The notes beneath the pieces were generated by a model, which saw nothing but the letters and a program-made list of their open reading frames with translations, had not been told where the DNA came from and ran no database searches. The translations under genes and the position numbers were made by a program. 35,606 bases of DNA, taken from contig JAJSZP010000007.1 in the NCBI GenBank assembly GCA_030262775.1, positions 1-35,606 on the forward strand, written 5' to 3'. Within the stretch, counting starts at the first letter, position 1, and every line of letters starts with the position of its first letter. This DNA comes from Deltaproteobacteria bacterium. GTDB taxonomy: Bacteria; Desulfobacterota; Desulfobacteria; Desulfobacterales; ETH-SRB1. This document shows, piece by piece, positions 25,431 through 34,087 of this stretch.

Positions 25431-25466
25431 GAGACCTTTGCAAAATGTTCAATTTTCAAAGGTCTC
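25431..25466. repeat. Palindromic repeat overlapping the end of suhB
   Basis: GAGACCTTTG (25431-25440) and CAAAGGTCTC (25457-25466) are perfect reverse complements around a 16-nt loop. The right arm encodes the last residues and the stop of suhB (LRDL-stop). There is no T-run on either strand, so it is unlike a simple terminator. It separates suhB from the small Cys-rich gene. Confidence 0.8.
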
Positions 25467-26241
25467 TTAGCTCCAGTAAGTTAAGCATCTCATCATGAAT
25501 TTTTTCGTTACTAGCCAAAATTTCCTTTTTGTCGATTGTAAACAGCTTGTTTGAAAAATCTGTTATAACAGCCCCTGCTTCACTTGCAATCAGCACGCCT
25601 GCAGATGTATCCCAGGATTTCAGATTTTGTTCCCAGAAGGCGTCGAATCGTCCGCAAGCCACAAAACAAAGATCAAGCGCTGCAGATCCTAACCTTCTGA
25701 CGCCCTGGGATGCTTTTAGGCAATTAGAAAAGCGGATCATTAAGGAGTCGATAATGTTTTTAAAATCATAAGGAAACCCAGTTACAAGCAGGCTTTCTGA
25801 AACAGATTTTGAGCTTGAAACTTTTATTGGTCTGCAATTTAATTCAGCTCCCTTTCCCTTTACAGCGGTAAAAAGTTCTTCTGTTACCGGATTAAAGACA
25901 ATGCCGAGAACTATATTGCCTTGCAAGGCAAAAGCTATGGATATGGAAAACATGCTGAGTTGATGAGTAAAGTTTGTTGTTCCGTCAAGAGGATCAATAA
26001 TCCACTCACAATCAGCTTTGCCTTTATTAAAGCCGCTTTCTTCGGATAGTATGGAATGATCTGGAAATGCATTTAATATCGTCTCAATTATTACTTTTTC
26101 TGATCCGATGTCAGCTTCTGTAACAAGATCAATATCTCCTTTTTTGTTAATACTGGATAACTTTCCAAGACAGGATCGAAGAATTATTCCGCCTTTATAA
26201 GCAGCGGCTATGCCGACTCTTTTTACAAGTTCCAGATCCAT
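25456..26241 (-). CDS. suhB: Inositol-1-monophosphatase family protein
   Basis: A 261-residue Mg-dependent phosphatase of the IMPase/SuhB family. Metal-binding motifs are ILSEESGF (about 67-74), WIIDPLDGTTNFTHQL (about 85-100) and WDTSAGVLIASEAGAVITDF (about 213-232). Members hydrolyse inositol-1-phosphate or related sugar phosphates, and SuhB itself also takes part in rRNA antitermination; this protein could do either. Length is typical. The start at 26241 is the first Met of the frame, with no clear ribosome site. Its C-terminus is encoded by a palindromic repeat arm. Confidence 0.9.
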   Translation of the reverse strand: MDLELVKRVGIAAAYKGGIILRSCLGKLSSINKKGDIDLVTEADIGSEKVIIETILNAFPDHSILSEESGFNKGKADCEWIIDPLDGTTNFTHQLSMFSISIAFALQGNIVLGIVFNPVTEELFTAVKGKGAELNCRPIKVSSSKSVSESLLVTGFPYDFKNIIDSLMIRFSNCLKASQGVRRLGSAALDLCFVACGRFDAFWEQNLKSWDTSAGVLIASEAGAVITDFSNKLFTIDKKEILASNEKIHDEMLNLLELRDL

Positions 26242-26426
26242 AAGTTAAACAGAATACAATTATTTTTTTTTAGAAGTCAACCTAATAAAATTTATACTCG
26301 GAAATTTGAAAACTCATTATGAGAGTAACCTGGAACAGCGGGCAGCATGCCGGTGTATTTGGCATAAATTTGTGTCCGGTTGATATATAGTCCTTCCAAT
26401 CCCCATAAAGATGAGGACAGTATAAA

Positions 26427-27626
26427 TTATTCGGCTCTTAATGCTTCAACAGGATTCAAACCTGCTGCGCGGCGGGCCGGCATTACGCCGGCCAAAAGAC
26501 CGATAATGGCGGCAAGTACTTCAGATGTAACGACATAGAACCAGGATGTGTGTGTGGGAAGTGCCGGCACAAACAAACCAAGAATCCAGGCTCCTCCTGC
26601 ACCTGCCATAAGTCCTGCCAGACCGCCAATGCTTGCCAGTACCACTGCCTCGCCAATAAAAAGGGCAAGTATTTGTATGCGGCCAGCTCCCATTGCTCTT
26701 AACAGACCAATTTCAGCAGTACGTTCGTTGACGGCAATAGTCATTATCGTAAGGATTCCAACACCGCCTACTAAAAGGGATATGCTGCCTAATGCACCCA
26801 CAGCTAAAGTCAGTATTTCAAGCACAGAATCAAGCACTTCGAGCATCTGCTCCTGGGTTGTGATGGTAAAGTCCTGTTTGCCATGACGGGCAATGAGAAG
26901 GTCAGCAGCGTATTTAGCGACCTCATCAGCGTCACCTCCTTCAGCATAAAGCAAATCTATTTCCATAAGGCTTTCACGGTTAAACATGGAAAGCGCTTTG
27001 GCGGCAGGGATATAAACCGCATCATCAAGATCAAAGCCCAGCATCTGCCCCTTGGACTCCATAGAGCCTGCAACCCTGAACCGTTCACCTCCAATGCGGA
27101 TTCGTTGGCCCAGCGGATTGCCTCTTCCAAACATTTCTTCCCGGAGTTTACTGCCTAAAACAGCAAAGGAACGCGCTGCAGCAGGATCATCGTCGGGCAG
27201 AAATTGTCCTGAAGCAACCTTTATTTGCCAGACTTCCGGGGCGTTTGCTCCTACTCCGAAAACAGTGGTTCTTCGGATGCGCTTACCAGCTTCCACTTGT
27301 GCGTTGCCCTGCACAACCGGCACAACAGCAATAACCCGCGGAATTCTTTTTAGAGCTTTCGCATCATTCATGCTCAGAGGACGGACATTGCTTATCACCG
27401 CACCTGACATGCCGGTAGTTGTAGATTTTCCAGGTGTAATTCCGATAAGATTTGTACCAAACTGGGTAAATTCTGAAAGGACAAACCTGTGCATGCCTTC
27501 TCCAAGAGATGTAAGAAGAACCACAGACGCAATGCCAACAGCAATCCCCAGGGCGGTAAGGAAACTTCTCAAACGTTGTGTAATAAGTGACTTTAAGGCA
27601 AACTTGACAAAATCATTGATGAGCAT
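26427..27626 (-). CDS. MacB/FtsX-type ABC exporter permease, second copy
   Basis: A 399-residue permease with the MacB topology: one N-terminal membrane helix (LITQRLRSFLTALGIAVGIA), a periplasmic MacB_PCD domain (about 45-240), then three helices with SLLVGGVGILTIMTIAVNER, TAEIGLLRAMGAGRIQI and the terminal MPARRAAGLNPVEALRAE. I start it at ATG 27626, with AAAAGGT 8 bases upstream, and not at the longer frame start 27713, because that extension would lie inside the preceding permease gene and has no membrane character. It closely resembles its neighbour (27649-28854), so the two probably form a heterodimer served by the ATPase upstream. Substrate unknown. Confidence 0.9.
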   Translation of the reverse strand: MLINDFVKFALKSLITQRLRSFLTALGIAVGIASVVLLTSLGEGMHRFVLSEFTQFGTNLIGITPGKSTTTGMSGAVISNVRPLSMNDAKALKRIPRVIAVVPVVQGNAQVEAGKRIRRTTVFGVGANAPEVWQIKVASGQFLPDDDPAAARSFAVLGSKLREEMFGRGNPLGQRIRIGGERFRVAGSMESKGQMLGFDLDDAVYIPAAKALSMFNRESLMEIDLLYAEGGDADEVAKYAADLLIARHGKQDFTITTQEQMLEVLDSVLEILTLAVGALGSISLLVGGVGILTIMTIAVNERTAEIGLLRAMGAGRIQILALFIGEAVVLASIGGLAGLMAGAGGAWILGLFVPALPTHTSWFYVVTSEVLAAIIGLLAGVMPARRAAGLNPVEALRAE

Positions 27627-27648
27627 GCATTTATACCTTTTAAAACCA

Positions 27649-28854
27649 CTATCTTCTGGATAAAGCCTGCACCGGGTCAAGTTTCGCCGCCCTTCGTGCA
27701 GGAAAGACGCCAAAAACCAATCCGGTCAATAGTGAAACTCCCACAGCAGCAGCCACTGCCCAGGATGATATCAGAATAGGAAAATCTGGAAATATTCTTG
27801 CCAATAACAAGACGCCGGTAAAGGCAATAATCAGTCCTAAAAAAGCACCGGTTATTGATAGTATTATAGATTCAGCCAGAAACAGACGCATGATCTGACT
27901 CCTTGTTGCGCCAAGCGCCTTTATCAGTCCAATTTCGGTTGTGCGCTGGGAAACAGCGATCAGCATTACGTTCATAATGAGTATGCCCGCCACTGCCAGA
28001 CTGATTGCTGCAATCCCTGCCACGGTAAGGGTAAGAGCATTTAAAATTCGGTCAAAGGTTGACAGAATAGCATCCTGGGTAATTATGGTTATATCGTCTT
28101 CTCCATCGTGTCTTTCACGAATGGTTTTTAAAATTGCTTCCCTGGCCCTTGGAATAGCCTCGCGACTGCTTGCCTGAACAAGAATTCTAAAAAGTGACGC
28201 TGTGTTAAACAGAGATTGAGCCGATGCAACCGGTATAATAACGACATCGCTCATATCGAACCCAAGCGACTGGCCTTTTTTTGCCAGGATTCCAGTTACC
28301 CTGAAGCGACGGTCACCAATTCGTACCCATTCACCAAGCGGAGACTGATTTGTAAATAATTCTTTTTTTACTTTATTTCCTAACACACATAAAGCTTCTC
28401 CACGTCTAGGGTCGATAGACGGCAGGAATTTGCCAAGGCTCATAGATAAATGCCGAATTTCATAGATTTCATGGGTTGAGCCCAGTATTATTACTTCTCT
28501 TTCAAGCTGCTTCCACGAAACCGGCGCAGAGCCCACAGTAAGTGGTGATATAATACGGATTGCAGAACTTCGATTCAACGCAATAGCATCATCCAAAGTC
28601 AGATCACGTGGTGTCGCCCCTAACAGCGGAGGGGGGCCGCCTGTTGTCTCTGAACGACCTGGCAATACTATTAGAAGATTTGTGCCTAATGAGGAGAACT
28701 GGCTGATCACATATCGTCTTGCGCCTTCACCCAGGGAGGTTAGAACTACGACAGAGGCCACACCTATAGCCATAGCTATCAGTATTAAGATAGTCCGAAA
28801 TTTGTAGCCGGTTGAGGCACGAATGCTGAACTTTAGTATATCCTTTGCCTTCAT
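27649..28854 (-). CDS. MacB/FtsX-type ABC exporter permease, first copy
   Basis: A 401-residue permease with the same layout as the next gene: N-terminal helix FRTILILIAMAIGVASVVVL, periplasmic domain with LSMSLGKFLPSIDPRRGEAL and PLGEWVRIGDRRFRVTGIL, then AISLAVAGILIMNVMLIAVS, TTEIGLIKALGATRSQIMRL and the terminal VFPARRAAKLDPVQAL. Its stop is 22 bases before the preferred start of the second permease. The parallel motifs show a tandem duplication followed by divergence. It lacks a fused ATPase domain, so it depends on the separate ATPase gene 75 bases upstream. Confidence 0.9.
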   Translation of the reverse strand: MKAKDILKFSIRASTGYKFRTILILIAMAIGVASVVVLTSLGEGARRYVISQFSSLGTNLLIVLPGRSETTGGPPPLLGATPRDLTLDDAIALNRSSAIRIISPLTVGSAPVSWKQLEREVIILGSTHEIYEIRHLSMSLGKFLPSIDPRRGEALCVLGNKVKKELFTNQSPLGEWVRIGDRRFRVTGILAKKGQSLGFDMSDVVIIPVASAQSLFNTASLFRILVQASSREAIPRAREAILKTIRERHDGEDDITIITQDAILSTFDRILNALTLTVAGIAAISLAVAGILIMNVMLIAVSQRTTEIGLIKALGATRSQIMRLFLAESIILSITGAFLGLIIAFTGVLLLARIFPDFPILISSWAVAAAVGVSLLTGLVFGVFPARRAAKLDPVQALSRR

Positions 28855-28929
28855 AGTTTTCGTAATATCTTGGCGCTGTTGTTTATCCTGTCAGAGTCTT
28901 TTCCTCATCCCCAAATTGTTACAAAAATT

Positions 28930-29619
28930 CTATTTGCTGAATTCTAATGCCAGGGTATCATCTAAGATTTTGCCATCTACCATACTTATTTTTCTGACAG
29001 CTCTGTTTCCTATATCAGGATCATGGGTAACCAAAATAAGTATAATGCCCTTTTTGTTAAGTTTTTCTAAAATTTCAATTACCTCTTTACCTGATGTTCT
29101 GTCCAGATTTCCAGTGGGTTCGTCAGCAAGAATAACTCTAGGTTCCATGATTGTAGCACGCGCTATAGCTACGCGCTGGCGTTGTCCACCAGAGAGTTGG
29201 TTTGGCCTATGTTTGGAACGGTCTGCCAGTCCGAAGTCTTCAAGAGCTATCTTAACACGATCTTTACGTTCATCAGGTTCCACTCCAGTAAGAATTAGTG
29301 GTAGCTCAATGTTTTCGGTAGCTGTTAAGCGAGGTACAAGATGGAAGAACTGGAACACAAAACCGATCTTGTGACGTCTTACCAAAGCCTGTTGTTCATC
29401 ATTTAGATCAGTTGTATTAACGTCGTCAAGTATATAAAAGCCTTTATCCGGTCTGTCCAGCAGACCTATGATATTCAGCAAGGTTGATTTGCCGGAGCCC
29501 GAAGGCCCCATGATCGTTATATATTCGCCCTGACTTATCTTCAGGCTCACGTTATTCAGGGCATGGACAGTTTCATTGCCTACCTGAAACACACGCTCAA
29601 TAGAATCCAGACGAATCAT
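28930..29619 (-). CDS. ABC transporter ATPase of the LolD/MacB type
   Basis: A 229-residue ATP-binding subunit. Walker A is [15 protein letters not shown] (about 38-52), the signature is LSGGQRQRVAIARA, Walker B is VILADEPTGNLD and the switch histidine is in LVTHD. GFVFQFFHLVPRLTATENIE is typical for the MacB/LolD/FtsE group that drives mechanotransmission rather than transmembrane transport. Its ATG overlaps the stop codon of the adaptor gene by 4 bases (ATGA), with GGAGAG as ribosome site, so the two are coupled. It serves the two permeases downstream. Confidence 0.94.
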   Translation of the reverse strand: MIRLDSIERVFQVGNETVHALNNVSLKISQGEYITIMGPSGSGKSTLLNIIGLLDRPDKGFYILDDVNTTDLNDEQQALVRRHKIGFVFQFFHLVPRLTATENIELPLILTGVEPDERKDRVKIALEDFGLADRSKHRPNQLSGGQRQRVAIARATIMEPRVILADEPTGNLDRTSGKEVIEILEKLNKKGIILILVTHDPDIGNRAVRKISMVDGKILDDTLALEFSK

Positions 29620-30773
29620 TTCTCTCCATTATTTGTAATTGCTTTTGCCCCGTCCTTTATCCCCTCACGATCCACTGTAGTAATCACCAGCTCGCCAGCG
29701 TTAAGGCCTGTGATTACTTCGGTATAGTCCCAATTTGAAATACCGGTCTTTATTGTTTTTTCTTCTATCTGTCCAGAGTTGGGACGATATACAAAAACTC
29801 GTTCGTTGTCCAATACAGCATAAGTTGGTATGCGAAATGTATCTTTATGGACATCCAGAATTACCTCAATATCGGCGCTATAACCGGCAAGCAGGTGTTT
29901 ACTATCCTTCTTATTTATGAATTCAACCTCAACCTCAACAGTTCTGGCCTGTTTTTCCAGATCCAGAACATAAGCAGCAATACGACGCACTTTACCTTCA
30001 AAAATTCGGTTGCCAAAAGCATCCATCCTTATCCTTACAGGCATTTCCAGGGCTATTTCCGGAGCATCAACTTCATCTATAGGCGCCACCACATAAAAAC
30101 AGCTATTGTCTATCAAAACTACGGCAGGGGGAGTAGCAATACCAGGCGGTGAAGGAGTAACATACTCATTCAGTTCTCCGGTAATCTCGGCAATTACTCC
30201 ATCAAAGGGCGCTATAAGGCGCGTGCGTTCGAGATTGGCCTTGACAACTCCAACCCTGGACAGGCTCATTTTGGCAGATGCAATCGCTGCTTCACATTCG
30301 GCTTTGCGGACCTTAGCATCAGTTACTGCTTTGTCAGTCTTTTCCTCAGATGCAGCACCTGTTTTTAGTAATTTTACCAGTCGGTCAGCCTCACGCCTGG
30401 CTATCTCAGCCTGCAAACAGGTGGCTTTAGCTCGTGCCTTTGCTGCTTTAGCTTCATTTTTACTAAGAGCCACTTCGGTCACCAAATCTTTATTCCACAG
30501 CTCTATCAAGAGCTGCCCCGCTTTTACCTTATCTCCTTCTTTTATATCTAAAACGGCAATCTGGCCGCCTAAACTAGGGGAAAGATTAGCTCGACGGCAG
30601 GCTTTTACTGTTCCGGAGCGAGTATTGGCTACAACCTTTTCAACTAAACCGCGCTCTACCGGTTTAACCACAACCTTGACAGGCTTGGGTCTAGTATAAA
30701 ACCATATAAAAATACCAATTATCGCAATAAGCAAAATTGTGATAATCCAGCGAAAAAAAGTTCGTCGGGTCAT
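29616..30773 (-). CDS. MacA/HlyD-type periplasmic adaptor of an ABC exporter
   Basis: A 385-residue membrane-fusion protein. One N-terminal anchor helix (about 7-28, FRWIITILLIAIIGIFIWFY) is followed by a lipoyl half-motif (SLGGQIAVLDIKEGDKVKAG), an Ala/Lys/Glu-rich coiled-coil hairpin (about 98-180), the second lipoyl half (ERTRLIAPFDGVIAEI), and the beta-barrel and membrane-proximal domains (FRIPTYAVLDNERVFVYRP). It is the first gene of the four-gene exporter operon adaptor-ATPase-permease-permease, as in MacAB. A TolC-type outer-membrane partner is not encoded here. Directly upstream is the repeat region holding a MITE-like element. Confidence 0.92.
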   Translation of the reverse strand: MTRRTFFRWIITILLIAIIGIFIWFYTRPKPVKVVVKPVERGLVEKVVANTRSGTVKACRRANLSPSLGGQIAVLDIKEGDKVKAGQLLIELWNKDLVTEVALSKNEAKAAKARAKATCLQAEIARREADRLVKLLKTGAASEEKTDKAVTDAKVRKAECEAAIASAKMSLSRVGVVKANLERTRLIAPFDGVIAEITGELNEYVTPSPPGIATPPAVVLIDNSCFYVVAPIDEVDAPEIALEMPVRIRMDAFGNRIFEGKVRRIAAYVLDLEKQARTVEVEVEFINKKDSKHLLAGYSADIEVILDVHKDTFRIPTYAVLDNERVFVYRPNSGQIEEKTIKTGISNWDYTEVITGLNAGELVITTVDREGIKDGAKAITNNGEK

Positions 30774-30800
30774 GTAGTTATCCCTTTGGCTTTATTATAT

Positions 30801-31034
30801 TTTTTTCACCACGAAGCTCACGAAGAACACAAAGAAATTATAAAAAGGGCATCCTTCATTATTTGTTTACACTTTTACAAAATATCGGACATCAATAACA
30901 CCCCCCCTCAAGGGGTGATTAAGGGGGGTGTTATTGCACTTGCGAGTTTTCTAAAGTGTCAACTATTTTTATACGATTATGAAGGATGCCATAAAAAGCA
31001 TTAATTCTAATCTTCGTGCCCCTTCGTGGTTTAA
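30801..31034. repeat. Palindromic CACCACGAAG repeat, copy B (split by an insertion)
   Basis: ACCACGAAG at 30808-30816 pairs with CTTCGTGGT at 31022-31030. Its left half shares 23 identical bases with copy A (30825-30847 against 23702-23724), and its right half resumes with TTAATTCTAAT as in copy A. A 143-bp element (30848-30990) is inserted exactly between the halves, duplicating ATAAAAAG. It fills the gap between the exporter operon and the M16 peptidase gene, and so lies where both the terminator of the peptidase unit's neighbour and the exporter promoter are expected. Confidence 0.9.
30848..30990. mobile_element. 143-bp MITE-like element with 12-bp perfect ends and 8-bp target duplication
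   Basis: The ends GGCATCCTTCAT (30848-30859) and ATGAAGGATGCC (30979-30990) are perfect reverse complements, and similarity resumes inward (GTTTACACTTT against GTTGACACTTT). ATAAAAAG is present directly at both borders (30840-30847 and 30991-30998), whereas copy A of the host repeat has it once, so the empty site is visible within this window. The centre is a strong hairpin, CAATAACACCCCCC (30893-30906) with GGGGGGTGTTATTG (30923-30936). There is no ORF. The 8-bp duplication points to mobilisation by a transposase of a family with an 8-bp stagger, unidentified. Confidence 0.92.
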
Positions 31035-31041
31035 TTTTTCC

Positions 31042-33981
31042 TTATTTTTTAACCACTTTTTCCGGCTTGATAATAATTATTGCCGCCTTTTCGTTATCCA
31101 GATATTTCCTGGTAATGGCTGATATATCATCTGCTGTAATTGAGGAATAAGCTTGCATTATTGTCCGGCTCCAGTCAAGCTTTTGAGGATGCTTTAGAGA
31201 GCCTGAAAGAACCGTATTAAGCCAGTATTCATTTTTTCGCAGCAGATCTTTTATACCAGTTATTGTCGGATCAAGGGCTCGCCGGAGTTCATCTTCCGTA
31301 ATTTTTTTTTCAACCAGATCTGAAGCAATTTGCTTTATTTCTTTTATAATTAAATCTGAATCATCAGGATCAACATGAACAAATGCCTGAAAAACCCCAT
31401 AGCCGGGATAGGCTCTGCCTGGCTTATTATAGGCTGTAGCTGAATAGGCTGCCCCGAGCTTTTCGCGTATCGTCTCGCGAAGTCTGTTTGAAAAAATATC
31501 TGACAGCACGGAAAGACTGCGGGTTCTACTGATATCCCAGATATCTTCTGTAGGATATGCAACTATTACCAGGCCTTTTTGAATTTTTGTGGGTACGATT
31601 ATCTCAAATAATTGAGCAGCTGGGAATTCGGGCGAACTTGATATTTTATTTTTTTGAAGACCGGATCTTGATGGCAGGCCGCCAAGATATTTAGCTGCGG
31701 TTTCAATTAGAAAATCCATATCAAAATCGCCTACTACTGAAACCTCAAGTTTGTCTTGTTTTAATGGAGCATCTATCCATGACCTGACTTGTTCAAGAGC
31801 CAAAGTCTTCAATAGGCCATAAGAAGGAAGTCCGAAACGGCTGTCTCCTCCCGCCAGAAACCGCTTGCCTGAAAGAACCATTGCACCGTCAATTGAGCTG
31901 GAAAATTTGCAGTATTGTTGTTTGAAACGTTTCATGGACAGAGAATACGCTTCCTGACGGTAAGCCTGGTCAACAAGATGAGTATATATAAGCTGAAAGA
32001 GCAGGGAGACTTCTTCTGACTCAGTTACGCCTTTGAAAAAAAAGCAATCTTCATCAAAGCCGAAACTGACATTTGTATTTTTACCGGCCATTGCTCTTTT
32101 TATTTCATGTTTATTAAGCGAACCTAAGCCGCTTTCATTAATCACTTCCTTGCTCAGTTCAGCAAGCCCCGCCATATTAGCCGGTTCAGCAGATCTGCCA
32201 AAACCAAAAGAAAGATTAACAAGCACTTCATCTGCCTCAAAATCAGTTTGTTTTAAGTTAAGGCGGATACCATTATCAAAATCAATCTGAACAATACCAA
32301 GGTCAGGTATTTCTGTTCTGTTAATAATTTTGCCTTTTTTTTCAGGTTCGGCAAGATAAGGAAAAACAGCGGGTTTTATTTCAGAAGGCCTTGATACTTT
32401 AACTTTGCTGCTTTTATCAAATACTTCATATATTATATTTTCAGGGGTGTTATTTTTTGCTGTGATTTCTGCATTTCCGGTCACCATTATGAGTCTGTGG
32501 TCAGATGACCAGGCATTTTTAAATGCATCATGGACGTTCTTTAAGGTAATGGAATTTATAACAGGAACAAAAAGATTTTTTTTCTGTTCAGGAGATATGG
32601 TAACGCTTTCATTGTTAAGGTCATTAATTATCCTGCGGGTCAGCATTCTGCTGTTTCGAGTAGGCATTTTTTTTACAGCATTGTCTAACCTTGATAGAAA
32701 ATCTTTTTTTACTATTTCGAGCTCTGATTTTACAAATCCGTATTTTAAAGATTTTCTTAAGATTCTTTCCAGGAGTAAAAGTGTTTTCTCCCAGTTTTCG
32801 GGACTGGTTTCTGCAGAAATTTCAGAAAATTCTACCTGATAAAAGCTGGTTCCTGAGGTGATAGAAGCTGAAGTAAATGGAGAGCTGGTTTTACTGACAA
32901 TCTTATCAAGCCTGTTTTTGACTATCTGGTTTGCAATATTTTTTACAAGCTGCTTTTTTTGAAAAGCAACAGAATCGGTCTGTATGGTTTTTTTATTTAT
33001 AACTTCTATTGTTACCGTAGTTTTCCCTGTTTCCTTTTCAAAATGATAGAATGTTTTAATTCCCTTATGATTTATCTGGCCGATATCAGGACGTGGTTGT
33101 ATTGATGCTCTGGCATATAATGTGGAGAATTTTTTTTCAATGAGCTTTGTCGCCTGTTTTTGATCAAAATCACCCACCATAACTATAATCATATTATCAG
33201 GCCTGTACCATGTATCATAATAATCTTTTAAAAGATTATGGTTGGCATTTTTAATAACCTCCTCTTCACCTATTGGAAATCTTTTAGATATTCTTGTTTC
33301 AGGCAACAGGAACTTCATAACCGAAACAAAGGTTCTATATGATGCTGAATCGCGGGTTCGTTTTTCAGCCAGAATGACCTTCCGTTCTCTGTCAATTTCA
33401 GATTGCAGAAGAAGGGCGTTTTCTGCAAAGTCTTTCATTACAGTGAGTCCTTTTTCCATGCTTTTTTTATTGCCCTCCGGCAACAGCATATCATACACAG
33501 TTTCATAAAATCCTGTATAAGCATTTGCATCGTGTCCAAACCGCATACCTATAGACTGAAAGTATTTTACAAGCTCTCCTGGTTTAAAATGTTTTGAACC
33601 GCAAAAAAGCATGTGTTCAAGAAAATGCGATATGCCCTGTTGCTTGTCAGTTTCATGAATTGAGCCCACTTGAACATTCAAATGCAAGCTCACCCTGTCC
33701 TTTGGATTGGCATTTTTTATTAATACATATCTGAAGCCGTTGGGCAGGTTGCCGAATAATAAGGCCGGGTCAGGTAGAAGATCGCTATTTTCATGAGGCC
33801 AATCATGATGTGAGTTGATGTTAGAATCAGCGGTATTCGCGATTAATGGATAGTTATTGAAAAAGCTTTTACTATTGCTGCTCTGGCTGTAATTACAGGC
33901 AGGCGAAAATAATAAGATAAATATAATAAGAGCAGCAAGTGAAAGTTTGGCAGCGGTTGAGTTTAACAGTCTTTTTAACAT
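31042..33981 (-). CDS. Large M16-family zinc metallopeptidase (pitrilysin type)
   Basis: A 979-residue exported peptidase. A hydrophobic signal (residues 10-28) ends in SPAC, a weak lipobox at Cys29; otherwise an ordinary signal peptide or anchor. The active N-terminal M16 domain has the inverted zinc motif HFLEH (His119, Glu122, His123), with Glu199 (IDRERKVILAE) at the spacing expected for the third ligand. The other three M16 modules follow, including the M16_C parts (YYDTWYRPDNMIIVMVGDFD, then ELEVSVVGDFDMDF type) and an inactive second half with GAAYSATAYNKPGRAYPG. Length fits the two-half, four-module pitrilysin class. AAAGGA lies 9 bases before the ATG. Probable role: turnover of peptides in the periplasm. 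It follows livH by 106 bases. Confidence 0.92.
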   Translation of the reverse strand: MLKRLLNSTAAKLSLAALIIFILLFSPACNYSQSSNSKSFFNNYPLIANTADSNINSHHDWPHENSDLLPDPALLFGNLPNGFRYVLIKNANPKDRVSLHLNVQVGSIHETDKQQGISHFLEHMLFCGSKHFKPGELVKYFQSIGMRFGHDANAYTGFYETVYDMLLPEGNKKSMEKGLTVMKDFAENALLLQSEIDRERKVILAEKRTRDSASYRTFVSVMKFLLPETRISKRFPIGEEEVIKNANHNLLKDYYDTWYRPDNMIIVMVGDFDQKQATKLIEKKFSTLYARASIQPRPDIGQINHKGIKTFYHFEKETGKTTVTIEVINKKTIQTDSVAFQKKQLVKNIANQIVKNRLDKIVSKTSSPFTSASITSGTSFYQVEFSEISAETSPENWEKTLLLLERILRKSLKYGFVKSELEIVKKDFLSRLDNAVKKMPTRNSRMLTRRIINDLNNESVTISPEQKKNLFVPVINSITLKNVHDAFKNAWSSDHRLIMVTGNAEITAKNNTPENIIYEVFDKSSKVKVSRPSEIKPAVFPYLAEPEKKGKIINRTEIPDLGIVQIDFDNGIRLNLKQTDFEADEVLVNLSFGFGRSAEPANMAGLAELSKEVINESGLGSLNKHEIKRAMAGKNTNVSFGFDEDCFFFKGVTESEEVSLLFQLIYTHLVDQAYRQEAYSLSMKRFKQQYCKFSSSIDGAMVLSGKRFLAGGDSRFGLPSYGLLKTLALEQVRSWIDAPLKQDKLEVSVVGDFDMDFLIETAAKYLGGLPSRSGLQKNKISSSPEFPAAQLFEIIVPTKIQKGLVIVAYPTEDIWDISRTRSLSVLSDIFSNRLRETIREKLGAAYSATAYNKPGRAYPGYGVFQAFVHVDPDDSDLIIKEIKQIASDLVEKKITEDELRRALDPTITGIKDLLRKNEYWLNTVLSGSLKHPQKLDWSRTIMQAYSSITADDISAITRKYLDNEKAAIIIIKPEKVVKK

Positions 33982-34037
33982 AAGGTGAATTCCTTTAAAA
34001 ACGGTTCAGGTCAAATACAATACCTGGTGCTGATTTC

Positions 34038-34076
34038 AATTTGCTCGCTGTCTGATTTTTAAAAGTGGAGCAAATT
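34038..34076. repeat. Small hairpin between livH and the M16 gene
   Basis: AATTTGCTC (34038-34046) is the exact reverse complement of GAGCAAATT (34068-34076), separated by 21 bases. There is no T-run after the hairpin in the minus direction, so termination is uncertain. It lies just after the livH stop codon. Confidence 0.5.
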
Positions 34077-34087
34077 ATGGATTTAGG

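Noticed and set aside
25431-25466. Rho-independent terminator for suhB
   Set aside because: The stem is perfect but no T-run follows on the minus strand; it is better explained as a palindromic repeat.
27627-27713. Longer N-terminus for the second permease
   Set aside because: The 29 extra residues would be read from the preceding permease gene in another frame and have no membrane character; ATG 27626 has its own ribosome site.
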